NCBI RefSeq assembly: GCF_001601815.1
Contig: NZ_LUKG01000027.1
Span: forward strand, 8,081 to 51,735
Length of the DNA: 43,655 nucleotides
DNA from: Flavihumibacter sp. CACIAM 22H1
GTDB taxonomy: Bacteria; Bacteroidota; Bacteroidia; Chitinophagales; Chitinophagaceae
Direction: 5' to 3'
Part shown: piece by piece, positions 16,393-24,294 of the stretch
Position numbering within the stretch: the stretch's first letter is position 1
How the letters are laid out: every line of letters starts with the position of its first letter
Translations under genes and position numbers: made by a program
Notes under the pieces: model-generated
What the model was told of the DNA's origin: nothing
The model's database searches: none
The model's input: only the letters and a program-made list of their open reading frames with translations

Positions 16393-16408
16393 GAAAGATG
16401 CGGTTGAT

Positions 16409-16960
16409 TTATTCGGCTTTGAGCTGTTGCCGGCAATAGTCGTTGAATTCGTCTTCCTCGCAATCATCCTCCTCATCATCAATTGTTTCCCGCTGTAACA
16501 GGCGGTTATTGGTGAAGTCCATCGTAAGCAGGTTGTCTTTTAATACGATGTTGGTGAAAGCAGACCAGCTATATTTTTTCCGGGGAAGGGTATTGAAAAC
16601 GATTTCATTATTGGAGAAGCCGATTTCCAGGTCTTTTTTTGCCTGTTGTTCGAATAAACCCATTACCAGTAGTACAATGCTAAGCCAGGGGTAAAAAGGC
16701 ATACCTGCCCAAACCAGCCCGGTTATCATCAGTACATAATTGTACCGGATACGCCATTTTTTGTTCAGTAACTGGATGATATTCCAGGTGGTAAGTGCTG
16801 CTACCACAATTCCTCCCAGTAATAAAAGCAGCGGACGTTCAGCGCTGGTAATATAGGTGTATAAAAATAACAGTGCAGAAACACCGCAAACCAGACTACT
16901 GAAACGGTCAATGGCAGCTCGTTGCTGGTTTTTTAATGTAACTACGTACTCGTAAATCAT
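16409..16960 (-). CDS. Uncharacterised membrane protein with acidic tail
   Basis: 183 residues of no family I recognise. Residues ~20-60 and ~72-105 contain three or four hydrophobic helices (e.g. PLLLLLGGIVVAALTTW and LSIVLLVMGLF). Residues ~110-160 look like a small soluble beta domain (IGFSNNEIVFNTLPRKKYSWSAFTNIVLKDNLLTMDF), a pattern similar to PH-like or YcxB-like domains, but this is only a resemblance. The C-terminus is strongly acidic (DDEEDDCEEDE). It starts 17 bp after the stop of the ureohydrolase gene, so cotranscription is likely; no shared function is evident. Confidence 0.7.
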   Translation of the reverse strand: MIYEYVVTLKNQQRAAIDRFSSLVCGVSALLFLYTYITSAERPLLLLLGGIVVAALTTWNIIQLLNKKWRIRYNYVLMITGLVWAGMPFYPWLSIVLLVMGLFEQQAKKDLEIGFSNNEIVFNTLPRKKYSWSAFTNIVLKDNLLTMDFTNNRLLQRETIDDEEDDCEEDEFNDYCRQQLKAE

Positions 16961-16977
16961 TGAAATGGATATAGAAC

Positions 16978-18018
16978 TTATAGATTAGCCGAAGTCAGCA
17001 GGTTGCAGAGCTTATACAATACCCGGGCACCTACATTGGCATCCCAGTTATTATCACCAACACCTACTTCATTGAGGTCAAAGCCAATTATTTTTCGGCC
17101 GCTGTCAGCCAGTTTTTTAAACAGGTAAAAGACCTGTTCTGCTTCAAAACCACCAAATACGGGTGTACCGGTGTTCGGACAGTTTTTGGGATCCAAGCCG
17201 TCAATATCAAAACTGATATATACATGATCGGGCAGGCTGGCAACAATATCTTCGGTAATATTTTTCCAGCTATCGCCTTCGTACTGGCGGTGTTTGATAT
17301 CCTTATCAAAAAAAGTGGTTATTTTTCCGTTGCTGCTACGTATATAATTCACTTCCTCATCGCAGTAATCACGTACACCTACCTGAACAAGACGGTTAAC
17401 CGCCGGAATTTCTTCCAGCACATTGTACATAATGCTGGCATGGGAATAATTAAATCCTTCGTATTGTTTTCGCAGGTCGCAATGAGCATCTATCTGAAGA
17501 ATGCCGAAATTCTTGTAGCGCTCTCCCAGTGCTTTGATGTATCCGAAAGGCGTGCTGTGATCGCCTCCCAAGAGGCCCACCAGTTTACCTTTTTCCAGTA
17601 ATTCCCTGGTTTGTCCAAAAACCCAGTTATTCAGGAAATTACTGCCTTCATTGATTTCGCGAAGGGAGCGGCACATGAAGTTATTTTTCTGCACTTCGTC
17701 CCCATTGGAGATATAATCGATGTATAATTCGGCCTCTTTGCGGAGGTAATCACTTTTTAACAAAATTTTTTTATCGACATCGCGCATAAAAAACCCCTGT
17801 CTCCAGCAATCGTGGTAGTCGGCATCATAGAGGTCTACCTGCAGGCTTGCTTTGGCAATATTATCAGCAGCCCGGGCGGTACCGGCGCTGTAGCTTACGG
17901 TAACTTCCCACGGTACCGGCACTACGACCAGCCTGGCATCCAGTTCATCTGTAGGCAGACCAAACAGGTTATTATTGGGGTTGCCAAGACTATTGGCATC
18001 GTGTTGCGAAAGGTCCAT
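16978..18018 (-). CDS. Ureohydrolase (arginase/agmatinase/formimidoylglutamase family)
   Basis: 346-residue binuclear manganese hydrolase. The metal ligands are seen in GGDHS (151-155), DAHCDLR (177-183), and SFDIDGLDP (269-277), and YSHAS (191-195) supplies the conserved His near the active site. The family cleaves guanidino compounds such as arginine, agmatine or formimidoylglutamate; the substrate cannot be decided from these motifs. The start was set at ATG 18018, since a longer reading (to 18069) adds 17 residues unlike the family N-terminus. The N-terminal ~140 residues are longer than in minimal agmatinases. It is divergent from ccmE and followed by a membrane-protein gene. Confidence 0.9.
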   Translation of the reverse strand: MDLSQHDANSLGNPNNNLFGLPTDELDARLVVVPVPWEVTVSYSAGTARAADNIAKASLQVDLYDADYHDCWRQGFFMRDVDKKILLKSDYLRKEAELYIDYISNGDEVQKNNFMCRSLREINEGSNFLNNWVFGQTRELLEKGKLVGLLGGDHSTPFGYIKALGERYKNFGILQIDAHCDLRKQYEGFNYSHASIMYNVLEEIPAVNRLVQVGVRDYCDEEVNYIRSSNGKITTFFDKDIKHRQYEGDSWKNITEDIVASLPDHVYISFDIDGLDPKNCPNTGTPVFGGFEAEQVFYLFKKLADSGRKIIGFDLNEVGVGDNNWDANVGARVLYKLCNLLTSANL

Positions 18019-18100
18019 GATTGAATCATTAAAACGGCCGCAAGTTACTGCAGTCCTGCATAGATGCAAAATTTAAACCATAGGTTGTATCCGTAAAGAA

Positions 18101-18133
18101 TTGGCGCGGCAATCGCAAATTGGACTAACTTTG
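18101..18133 (+). promoter_or_regulatory. Candidate promoter of ccmEF
   Basis: TTG at 18101-18103 and TAACTTTG at 18126-18133 (exact TAnnTTTG), 22 bp apart, match the Bacteroidota -33/-7 layout. The ccmE ATG follows 19 nt after the -7 box, leaving a short leader. This is the best-supported promoter in the window. Confidence 0.6.
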
Positions 18134-18152
18134 CGGCGTTAGACTTGCGAGT

Positions 18153-18557
18153 ATGAAAAAAACACATATTATCATCCTGATTTTCATTGCAGTAGCAATT
18201 GCCGTACTGATTAGTTTTATGGGCGACCTTACTACCTATGATACCGTAGCGTCTGCCCGGCAGAAAGAAGGAAAATTTGTTCACCTGATTGCCAAACTGG
18301 ATAAATCCCAACCCGTGGAATACGACCCCATTGCCAACCCCAATTACATGCGTTTTGTGGCAATCGATACTTTGGGGCATTCTACACCGGTAATCTATCA
18401 TAACGCCAAGCCTACAGATTTCGAGAAAAGTGAGCGGCTGGTTTTAAAAGGTAGTATGAAAGCCGGAACTTTTGAATGTGATGAGATGTTAATGAAATGC
18501 CCGTCTAAATATAAAGACGATGTTGAAGCAAATAAGAACAACCTGAGCTCTAATTAA
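18153..18557 (+). CDS. ccmE: Cytochrome c maturation haem chaperone CcmE, CxxxY type
   Basis: Periplasmic haem chaperone of System I cytochrome c maturation, anchored by one N-terminal helix (residues 4-23). The 134 residues fold as an OB-type beta barrel, with RFVAID and SERLVLKGSM in the strands. In E. coli the haem-binding motif is His130 in LAKHDENY; here the aligned stretch is LMKCPSKY, so Cys116 takes the place of His and Tyr120 is kept. Such CxxxY forms are known from archaea and some bacteria. The gene starts a two-gene unit with ccmF (12-bp gap). Confidence 0.9.
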   Translation: MKKTHIIILIFIAVAIAVLISFMGDLTTYDTVASARQKEGKFVHLIAKLDKSQPVEYDPIANPNYMRFVAIDTLGHSTPVIYHNAKPTDFEKSERLVLKGSMKAGTFECDEMLMKCPSKYKDDVEANKNNLSSN

Positions 18558-18569
18558 TGTGGTTTTCTC

Positions 18570-21020
18570 ATGAATTATATAGGTGAACATCTTTTGCCCG
18601 GGCAACTGGGCCATTTTTTTATTGTACTGGCCCTGGTATCCTCTCTGGTAGCGATGATTGCTTTCGCAAAGTCCACCAATTCAACAGATCCTTTACTGGA
18701 GCGTAGCTGGAGACGCATTGGTCGAATTGCATTCGGCATTGATGCATTTTCAGTATTGGCCATTTTTGGCTTATTATTCTACATAATTTCCACGCATAAA
18801 TTTGAATATTATTACGCCTGGAACCATAGCAGCCGTGATATGAGCATGGAATACCTGCTTTGTTCCATCTGGGAAGGGCAGGAGGGAAGTTTCCTGCTTT
18901 GGTCCTTCTGGTACGGGGTCATTGGCGTATTTATGATTGCCCGCGGAACAAAGTGGGAAGCGCCTATTATGACAGTACTGGCTTTTGCACAGGTTTGCCT
19001 GGCCACCATGGTACTGGGTATGTATATTGGCGATACCATGATCGGCAGTAACCCCTTCCTGCTTGTACGTGAAAAATTTGCCGATGCGCCTGTTTTTTCC
19101 CGGGCAGACTATTTAAGCCTGCCCCAGATGCAGGACGGCCAGGGGCTGAACCAACTGCTCCAAAACTATTGGAATGTTATCCACCCGCCGATTTTATTCC
19201 TGGGCTTTGCTTCCACCATTCTTCCCTTTGCTTTTGCTATAGCGGGGCTGTGGAAAAAAGATTTCACCGGTTGGACCCGTATAGCGTTGCCTTATGCCTT
19301 GTTTTCAACCGGAATATTGGGTTTGGGTATTATGATGGGAGGTGCCTGGGCCTATGAATCGCTGACGTTTGCCGGTTACTGGGCATGGGATCCGGTAGAA
19401 AATGCTTCGCTGGTTCCCTGGCTGATTTTGGTGGCAGGCATTCACACGCAGGTGGTGTATAATGCCACCGGTCATTCTTTACGGGCCACCTACCTGTTTT
19501 TCCTGTTGGGTTTTATCATGATTTTGTTTTCCACTTTCCTAACCCGTAGTGGCGTATTAGGAGATAGCTCCGTGCATTCTTTCACTGACCTGGGAATGAA
19601 TACACAGTTATTGCTGTTTTTATTAGTGTTTACGTTGCCTGGTCTGGCGCTGTTTGCCTACCGGTTTAAAGGCATACCTCATATTCCGAAAGAAGAAGAA
19701 ACCTCATCGCGCGAGTTTTGGATGTTTATCGGCTCACTGGTGCTGTTTTTGAGTGCTGCTGTAATCACCTGGCAAAACTCTTTTAATCCCATCTACAATA
19801 AAATAACCGGTCAAAACACAGCTGCTCCGGAGGATATTGAGTTTTCCTATAATAAGATCCAGATTTTTGTAGCTATTGTGATCGGGGCGCTTACTGCGGT
19901 AGCACAGTACCTCAAATACAAAAAAACTGCTGGGGGCTGGCTTCGGAAAATTGCCGTACCAACTGCTATTGCGGCAGTAATTACGGTACTGTTTTTTGTT
20001 TTCAGCGGGTTAGAATACGATAAAAAAGGCATCGGTTTCCAGGCCGCTATTCACCTGGCCTTCTTTACCAGTGTATATGCCCTGGTAACCAATTTGGCCT
20101 ATATCTGGATTGGTATTAACGGCAAACTCAAAGCTGCTGGTGGTTCTATTACCCATGTAGGCTTTGCACTTAGCCTGGTAGGTATCCTTATCTCTTCTTC
20201 TAATAAAAAAGTGTTGAGCTACAATACTACCGGTATTAACCTGAAATGGGATGAACGTTCAAAGGAAAAGCCACTGGAAAACCTAACCCTTATTAAAGGA
20301 GTACCTACTGATATGGGTAGCTATATGGCAACGTTTGTAAATGCCGATAGTGTAAATAAAAATGGTACGATCAGTTATTACCGGATTGATATGATGCGAA
20401 AGGATAGTTCGGAAAGTTTTTCTCTGTACCCCAATCTGATCAGAAACACCAAGGGAATGGAAGGCTTTTCGAATAATCCGGACTCCAAGCATTACCTGCA
20501 TAAAGATATTTTCAGTTATATCACTTATGCGGCCGATATGGACAACCGCGACGATACAGCCCAGTTTAAAAAATACACGGTAAATGTGAAAGACACGGTT
20601 TACTACTCGAATGGGTTTTTCACCCTTAATGCTGTGGTACCCAATCCGAACAATAAAAAGTACCAGTTTCAGCCTACTGACACTGCTTTGATGGCGGATA
20701 TCACCGTTTTTTCGAAAGAAGGTTCCCGCTATGCTGCACAGCCGGTTTTTTATGTGAAGGAAAATGAAGCCAGGTTTATGGTAGATACGGTATTTGCCCA
20801 GAATATTGCTATTGCTTTCAGCCGTGTACTGGAAAACCAGAAAATTGAATTGCAGGTGAAAGAAAGCAACCGGATGGTTCCCTTTGTTGCGTTAAAAGTG
20901 TATGAATTTCCCCATATCAACCTTTTATGGGCAGGGATCGTGATTATGACGATCGGGTTTGGCGTTAGTGCGGCCTATCGCAGTAGGCAGGGGCGTTTAA
21001 AAGCAGTCAACAAAATTTAG
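18570..21020 (+). CDS. ccmF: Cytochrome c haem lyase subunit CcmF (CcmF/CcsA family)
   Basis: Large integral membrane protein (816 residues) that receives haem from CcmE and attaches it to apocytochrome c in the periplasm. The tryptophan-rich WWD haem-handling motif is at ~259-284 (AWAYESLTFAGYWAWDP then VENASLVPWL). Other family segments are NHSSRDM (~85-91), IWEGQEGSFLLW (~100-111) and WNVIHPPILFLGF (~201-213, with a conserved His205). About 13-15 hydrophobic helices are present, and a soluble periplasmic domain (~555-775) precedes the last helix. In proteobacterial CcmF the second segment reads WGGHEGS; here His is Gln. It is the second gene of the ccmEF unit. Confidence 0.93.
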   Translation: MNYIGEHLLPGQLGHFFIVLALVSSLVAMIAFAKSTNSTDPLLERSWRRIGRIAFGIDAFSVLAIFGLLFYIISTHKFEYYYAWNHSSRDMSMEYLLCSIWEGQEGSFLLWSFWYGVIGVFMIARGTKWEAPIMTVLAFAQVCLATMVLGMYIGDTMIGSNPFLLVREKFADAPVFSRADYLSLPQMQDGQGLNQLLQNYWNVIHPPILFLGFASTILPFAFAIAGLWKKDFTGWTRIALPYALFSTGILGLGIMMGGAWAYESLTFAGYWAWDPVENASLVPWLILVAGIHTQVVYNATGHSLRATYLFFLLGFIMILFSTFLTRSGVLGDSSVHSFTDLGMNTQLLLFLLVFTLPGLALFAYRFKGIPHIPKEEETSSREFWMFIGSLVLFLSAAVITWQNSFNPIYNKITGQNTAAPEDIEFSYNKIQIFVAIVIGALTAVAQYLKYKKTAGGWLRKIAVPTAIAAVITVLFFVFSGLEYDKKGIGFQAAIHLAFFTSVYALVTNLAYIWIGINGKLKAAGGSITHVGFALSLVGILISSSNKKVLSYNTTGINLKWDERSKEKPLENLTLIKGVPTDMGSYMATFVNADSVNKNGTISYYRIDMMRKDSSESFSLYPNLIRNTKGMEGFSNNPDSKHYLHKDIFSYITYAADMDNRDDTAQFKKYTVNVKDTVYYSNGFFTLNAVVPNPNNKKYQFQPTDTALMADITVFSKEGSRYAAQPVFYVKENEARFMVDTVFAQNIAIAFSRVLENQKIELQVKESNRMVPFVALKVYEFPHINLLWAGIVIMTIGFGVSAAYRSRQGRLKAVNKI

Positions 21021-21086
21021 GAAAGCAGTAACAGCTAAATGGGTCACACTTGTGTCTTAGTGGGATTAATGATATATTAGTTGCGT

Positions 21087-21764
21087 ATGATGAAAACTTC
21101 CCATAAGGCGGTTAAGCTACTCCTTCTCGCAGGGGTTGTGTTGCTGGGATTGATCGCCCATGGGCAAGCTCCTGTTCCATCGCCACTACAACCCCGCCAG
21201 CCGGCTCCTGTTCCCGGCCCCCTTCCTTACAATCCCAAATGGGGACCGAACGATACGATCATTGTTCCGATTTTTGTGCTGGAAGGCGATACCTTGCCGT
21301 CTGGCTGGTTACAATACGCTTATGTAACGGCTCCGATGCCACCTGCAATGCGGAAACGCTATGCCAAGTGGACAAGGCTAAGAAATGCGGTATATGTAAC
21401 CTACCCCTATGCTAGAAAGGCAGGCATTATCATAAACGATATCAATGCTAAGATGGAGGGGATGTCAAAAAAAGAACGGAGAAAATACCTTGAATCCAGG
21501 GAAGAGGAATTAAAAAAAGAATTTTCCGGACCGCTTACCAAACTATCTGTATACCAGGGTAAAATACTAATGAAACTAATTAACCGGCAAACGGGCAACA
21601 ATTGTTATACCCTGGTTAAAGAGTACAGGGGAGGAGTATCTGCCCGGTTCTGGCAAACGGTTGCTTTCTTTTTTGGATCCAGCCTGAAACAGCCTTATGA
21701 CCCGGTAGAAGAAGACAAAGAAATAGAGCTGATCGTACAGGAAGTAGAAAGGATGTACCAATAA
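21087..21764 (+). CDS. DUF4294 domain protein, secreted
   Basis: 225-residue protein with an N-terminal signal peptide (hydrophobic AVKLLLLAGVVLLGLIAHGQA). A Pro-rich stretch (residues ~28-50) leads into a DUF4294-type domain (~60-225) with VLEGDTLPSGWLQYAYV, YPYARKAG and QTGNNCYTLVKEYRGG. The family is restricted mainly to Bacteroidota and has no assigned function. The start was set at ATG 21087, two codons after a possible TTG. It lies 66 bp after ccmF and ends facing the CBM48-HhH gene, with an inverted repeat over its stop codon. Role unknown; envelope location is likely from the signal peptide. Confidence 0.82.
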   Translation: MMKTSHKAVKLLLLAGVVLLGLIAHGQAPVPSPLQPRQPAPVPGPLPYNPKWGPNDTIIVPIFVLEGDTLPSGWLQYAYVTAPMPPAMRKRYAKWTRLRNAVYVTYPYARKAGIIINDINAKMEGMSKKERRKYLESREEELKKEFSGPLTKLSVYQGKILMKLINRQTGNNCYTLVKEYRGGVSARFWQTVAFFFGSSLKQPYDPVEEDKEIELIVQEVERMYQ

Positions 21765-21778
21765 AGTAATACATCCTT
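21749..21778. terminator. Inverted repeat over the end of the DUF4294 gene, possible bidirectional terminator
   Basis: Perfect 9-bp arms AAGGATGTA (21749-21757) and TACATCCTT (21770-21778) with a 12-nt loop that contains the stop codon TAA. It lies between convergent genes. There is no strong T run, so a terminator role is only plausible. Confidence 0.4.
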
Positions 21779-21789
21779 CCTGAAATTAT

Positions 21790-22404
21790 TTATTTGCCGC
21801 CTTTAAGTTCTTTTTGCCATTTTTTCAGCTCTTCCCATTTACCAGCTGCTGCAAGTTTGGCTTGCTTCGGCCAGGTGGCGGGATCATGTACATTGAACTT
21901 AGAGCCCGCAGCATCCAGTATAGTTTTGAGCTTTTTAGGTGTGGCTTTGGAAAGCTCCTGGAACCCGCTAATTCCGCCTGCCATCAATAATTCTGCAATT
22001 TTTTTACCGATACCTTCAATTTTAGTAAGGTCGTCTGGTTTGGCTGCTTTCGGAACGGCTGTTTCCGTTTCAACGCTGGTATCTGCTGCAGGTATTGCCT
22101 TTTTTTTGGAACTGATTTTTTTAGCGGGAACGGTGATTACACAATTATCAACATGGTAAACAGGATCAAAATTGTAATAATCGGCGTTGCCATCGTTTAC
22201 CCAGCGGCCATCATTCAATAGGTAGCGGTATTGGTAGGTTTGACCCGGTTCAAGCGCTACGGTGGCTTTCAGGCTACCATCTTTCTGAACTTTTAAGCCA
22301 ATTGCTTCACTGGGATTCCAATTATTAAAATCACCAACTAACATTGCCTCTGTGGCTTCTCCAACAATTTCAGGGCTCAGGGTAAAGGTTACTTTGGTTG
22401 ACAT
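21790..22404 (-). CDS. Fusion of a glycogen-binding (CBM48/AMPK-type) domain with a helix-hairpin-helix domain
   Basis: 204-residue cytoplasmic protein. Residues ~1-92 are an isoamylase-early/AMPK-type carbohydrate-binding domain (EAMLVGDFNNWNPSEAIGL, then TYQYRYLLNDGRWVNDGNADYY). A Lys/Ala-rich linker (93-123) leads to a C-terminal module that starts DDLTKIEGIGKKIAELLMAGG, a helix-hairpin-helix motif, and ends DPATWPKQAKLAAAGKWEEL. That C-terminal module resembles the HhH extension found on some NuoE and ribosomal L21 proteins. The gene faces the DUF4294 gene and is divergent from the MocA oxidoreductase. The job is unknown; binding of a glucan together with a nucleic acid or protein is an inference. 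Confidence 0.8.
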   Translation of the reverse strand: MSTKVTFTLSPEIVGEATEAMLVGDFNNWNPSEAIGLKVQKDGSLKATVALEPGQTYQYRYLLNDGRWVNDGNADYYNFDPVYHVDNCVITVPAKKISSKKKAIPAADTSVETETAVPKAAKPDDLTKIEGIGKKIAELLMAGGISGFQELSKATPKKLKTILDAAGSKFNVHDPATWPKQAKLAAAGKWEELKKWQKELKGGK

Positions 22405-22477
22405 GTTTTGCTTTTTTATTATTTATCCAACCATTAATACTATGCCAGAAGAATGGTAACCCCACCTGATACCTGCT

Positions 22478-22500
22478 ATTTTCCACAGCCTGTGGAAAAT
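22478..22500. promoter_or_regulatory. Perfect 23-bp palindrome in a divergent promoter region
   Basis: Arms ATTTTCCACAG (22478-22488) and CTGTGGAAAAT (22490-22500) flank a single C. It lies 73 bp from the CBM48-HhH start and 51 bp from the oxidoreductase start, so one regulator dimer could control both. Each arm contains TTTTCCACA, which also fits the relaxed DnaA-box consensus TTWTNCACA. Regulator unknown. Confidence 0.55.
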
Positions 22501-22551
22501 TCGTTGCAGAATCCCTATTTTTAGAATCCAAATTTCTTAAAACAAGCAACA

Positions 22552-23709
22552 ATGAACCGAAAATTACGAATGGGTATGATTGGCGGAGGCAATGATGCCT
22601 TTATAGGTGCCATCCATCGCCTGGCCGCCAATATGGATGGAAAAATTGAACTGGTATGTGGTGCACTTAGTATTAACAAAGATATTGCCATCGAAAGTGG
22701 GAAATCGCTGTTCCTGGCTCCGGAGCGTACCTATACCACCTACGAAGAAATGTTGGAAAAAGAAGCCTCTTTACCGGAGGATGTACGGATGGATTTTGTT
22801 ACCATCGTAACACCCAATTTCGCACATTTTGCTCCTGCTATGATGGCATTGGATAAAGGTTTTCATGTGGTTATTGAAAAGCCGATTACACTTTCATTGG
22901 AAGAAGCTGTTGCACTGGATAAAAAAGTTAAAGAAACCGGACTGGTTCTCTGCCTTACACACACCTATACCGGGTATCCCCTGGTAAAAGAAGCCCGCCG
23001 GCTGGTTCAGGAAGGCAAAATCGGAAAACTGCGTAAGGTATATGTTGAATACCGGCAGGGCTGGTTAAGTAAACTGTCTGAAAGAGAAGGAAATGCGGGT
23101 GCAGCCTGGAGAACAGATGCAAAAAAATCAGGTAAAAGCGGTGTAATGGGGGATATTGGTACCCATGCGTTTAACCTTACGGAATATATCACTGGCCTGG
23201 AAGTTTCTGAACTTTGTTCCAACCTTAATATTGTGGTAGAAAACCGGGCGCTGGATGATGATGGGGCAGTTTTGCTGAAATTTAATTCCGGGGCTACCGG
23301 TGTATTGATGGCCACCCAGGTGGCCGCCGGCGAGGAAAACAACCTGGCCATTCGGATCTACGGAGAGCTAGGCGGACTAGAATGGCATCAGCAGGAGCCC
23401 AATTCCCTGTTGTTGAAATGGTATGATAAACCAATGGAAACCATCCGGGCAGGATCGGGTTACCTGAGCGATATTGCCCGTCATAATTGCCGCACCCCGG
23501 GTGGACACCCGGAGGGGTACCTGGAAGCGTTCGCTAATATCTACCGCAATTTCAGCCTAACCCTGGCAGCGAAAATAAACGGTACCACCGTTAATAGCGA
23601 AGTGGTTGAATTTCCCTCTGTAAAAGAAGGAATTCGCGGTATGGCATTTATCGAAAACGTGGTGAGAAGTAACGAGAGCGGCGAAAAATGGACAAAATTT
23701 GAATTGTAA
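22552..23709 (+). CDS. Gfo/Idh/MocA-family NAD(P)-dependent oxidoreductase
   Basis: 385-residue sugar- or inositol-type dehydrogenase. The N-terminal Rossmann domain has GMIGGGNDAFIGAIHR (8-23) and the family EKP signature (VVIEKPITLSLEEA, ~103-116). The C-terminal alpha/beta domain includes GDIGTHAFNLTEYITG, whose His is a usual catalytic-site residue. Substrate cannot be read from sequence. A weak -7-like box (TATTTTTA, 22516-22523) and the 23-bp palindrome lie upstream; a strong terminator follows 14 bp after the stop. It therefore looks like a single-gene unit under specific control. Confidence 0.9.
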   Translation: MNRKLRMGMIGGGNDAFIGAIHRLAANMDGKIELVCGALSINKDIAIESGKSLFLAPERTYTTYEEMLEKEASLPEDVRMDFVTIVTPNFAHFAPAMMALDKGFHVVIEKPITLSLEEAVALDKKVKETGLVLCLTHTYTGYPLVKEARRLVQEGKIGKLRKVYVEYRQGWLSKLSEREGNAGAAWRTDAKKSGKSGVMGDIGTHAFNLTEYITGLEVSELCSNLNIVVENRALDDDGAVLLKFNSGATGVLMATQVAAGEENNLAIRIYGELGGLEWHQQEPNSLLLKWYDKPMETIRAGSGYLSDIARHNCRTPGGHPEGYLEAFANIYRNFSLTLAAKINGTTVNSEVVEFPSVKEGIRGMAFIENVVRSNESGEKWTKFEL

Positions 23710-23723
23710 AAAGGACTACAACT

Positions 23724-23755
23724 AAAAAAGACCGGCATTTTCCCGGTCTTTTTTT
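23724..23755. terminator. Bidirectional intrinsic terminator
   Basis: 12-bp perfect stem: AAAAAAGACCGG (23724-23735) and CCGGTCTTTTTT (23743-23754) around a 7-nt loop, with T tracts on both strands. It serves the convergent oxidoreductase (+) and rfaE2 (-) genes. Confidence 0.88.
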
Positions 23756-23785
23756 AGTTCCAGTTTATTACGACAGGCAATTTCA

Positions 23786-24283
23786 TTACTGCTCATTTCC
23801 AAGTTTCTTCAGGATGCTGGTAGTACTAAAACCTTCTACGATCGGGTTAATGATAACCTGTCCGCCATTTTCCAGGATCTCACGGTGCCCTACCACCTGT
23901 TCAACCCGGTAATCACCTCCTTTAACCAGTACATCCGGCATCAGGGAGAGGATCAGTTCATACGGCGTATCTTCCTCAAAAAGTACCACCGCATCTACCA
24001 TAATCAGGGAAGCCATCAGCATAGCCCTGGATTGCTGGTCGTTTATAGGGCGTTCAGGGCCTTTATTCAGCCGTTTAACAGAGCTGTCGGCATTAAGGCC
24101 TACAATCAGGATATCGCCTTCCTGTGCCGCCTGTGAAAGTGAATAGATATGTCCTTGGTGCAGAATATCAAAAACTCCGTTGGTGAAAACAATCCGTTTG
24201 TTCAGGAATTTCCACACCAATACCTGGCGTACCAGCTTTTCCCTGGTATAGATTTTCTGGTGTATGATATTTGCGTTTCGCAT
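23786..24283 (-). CDS. rfaE2: RfaE2-like nucleotidyltransferase (heptose 1-phosphate adenylyltransferase)
   Basis: 165 residues of the cytidylyltransferase superfamily. The HxGH nucleotide-binding motif is in FTNGVFDILHQGH (~33-45), preceded by KRIVF; further family motifs are VGLNADSSVKRLNKGPERP (~61-79), DVLVKGGDY and a C-terminal GFSTTSIL near the end. This is the stand-alone form of the HldE/RfaE C-terminal domain, which makes ADP-heptose for lipopolysaccharide in many bacteria; a kinase partner is not in the window. It is the last gene of the panC-panD-flippase-like operon, 11 bp after its upstream neighbour, and ends at the shared terminator. Confidence 0.88.
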   Translation of the reverse strand: MRNANIIHQKIYTREKLVRQVLVWKFLNKRIVFTNGVFDILHQGHIYSLSQAAQEGDILIVGLNADSSVKRLNKGPERPINDQQSRAMLMASLIMVDAVVLFEEDTPYELILSLMPDVLVKGGDYRVEQVVGHREILENGGQVIINPIVEGFSTTSILKKLGNEQ

Positions 24284-24294
24284 ATAGCTGATGG

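Noticed and set aside
22478-22500. Replication origin from the paired DnaA-box-like arms
   Set aside because: Only two boxes, no DnaA or other origin genes, no AT-rich unwinding region of note; a regulator site is the simpler reading.
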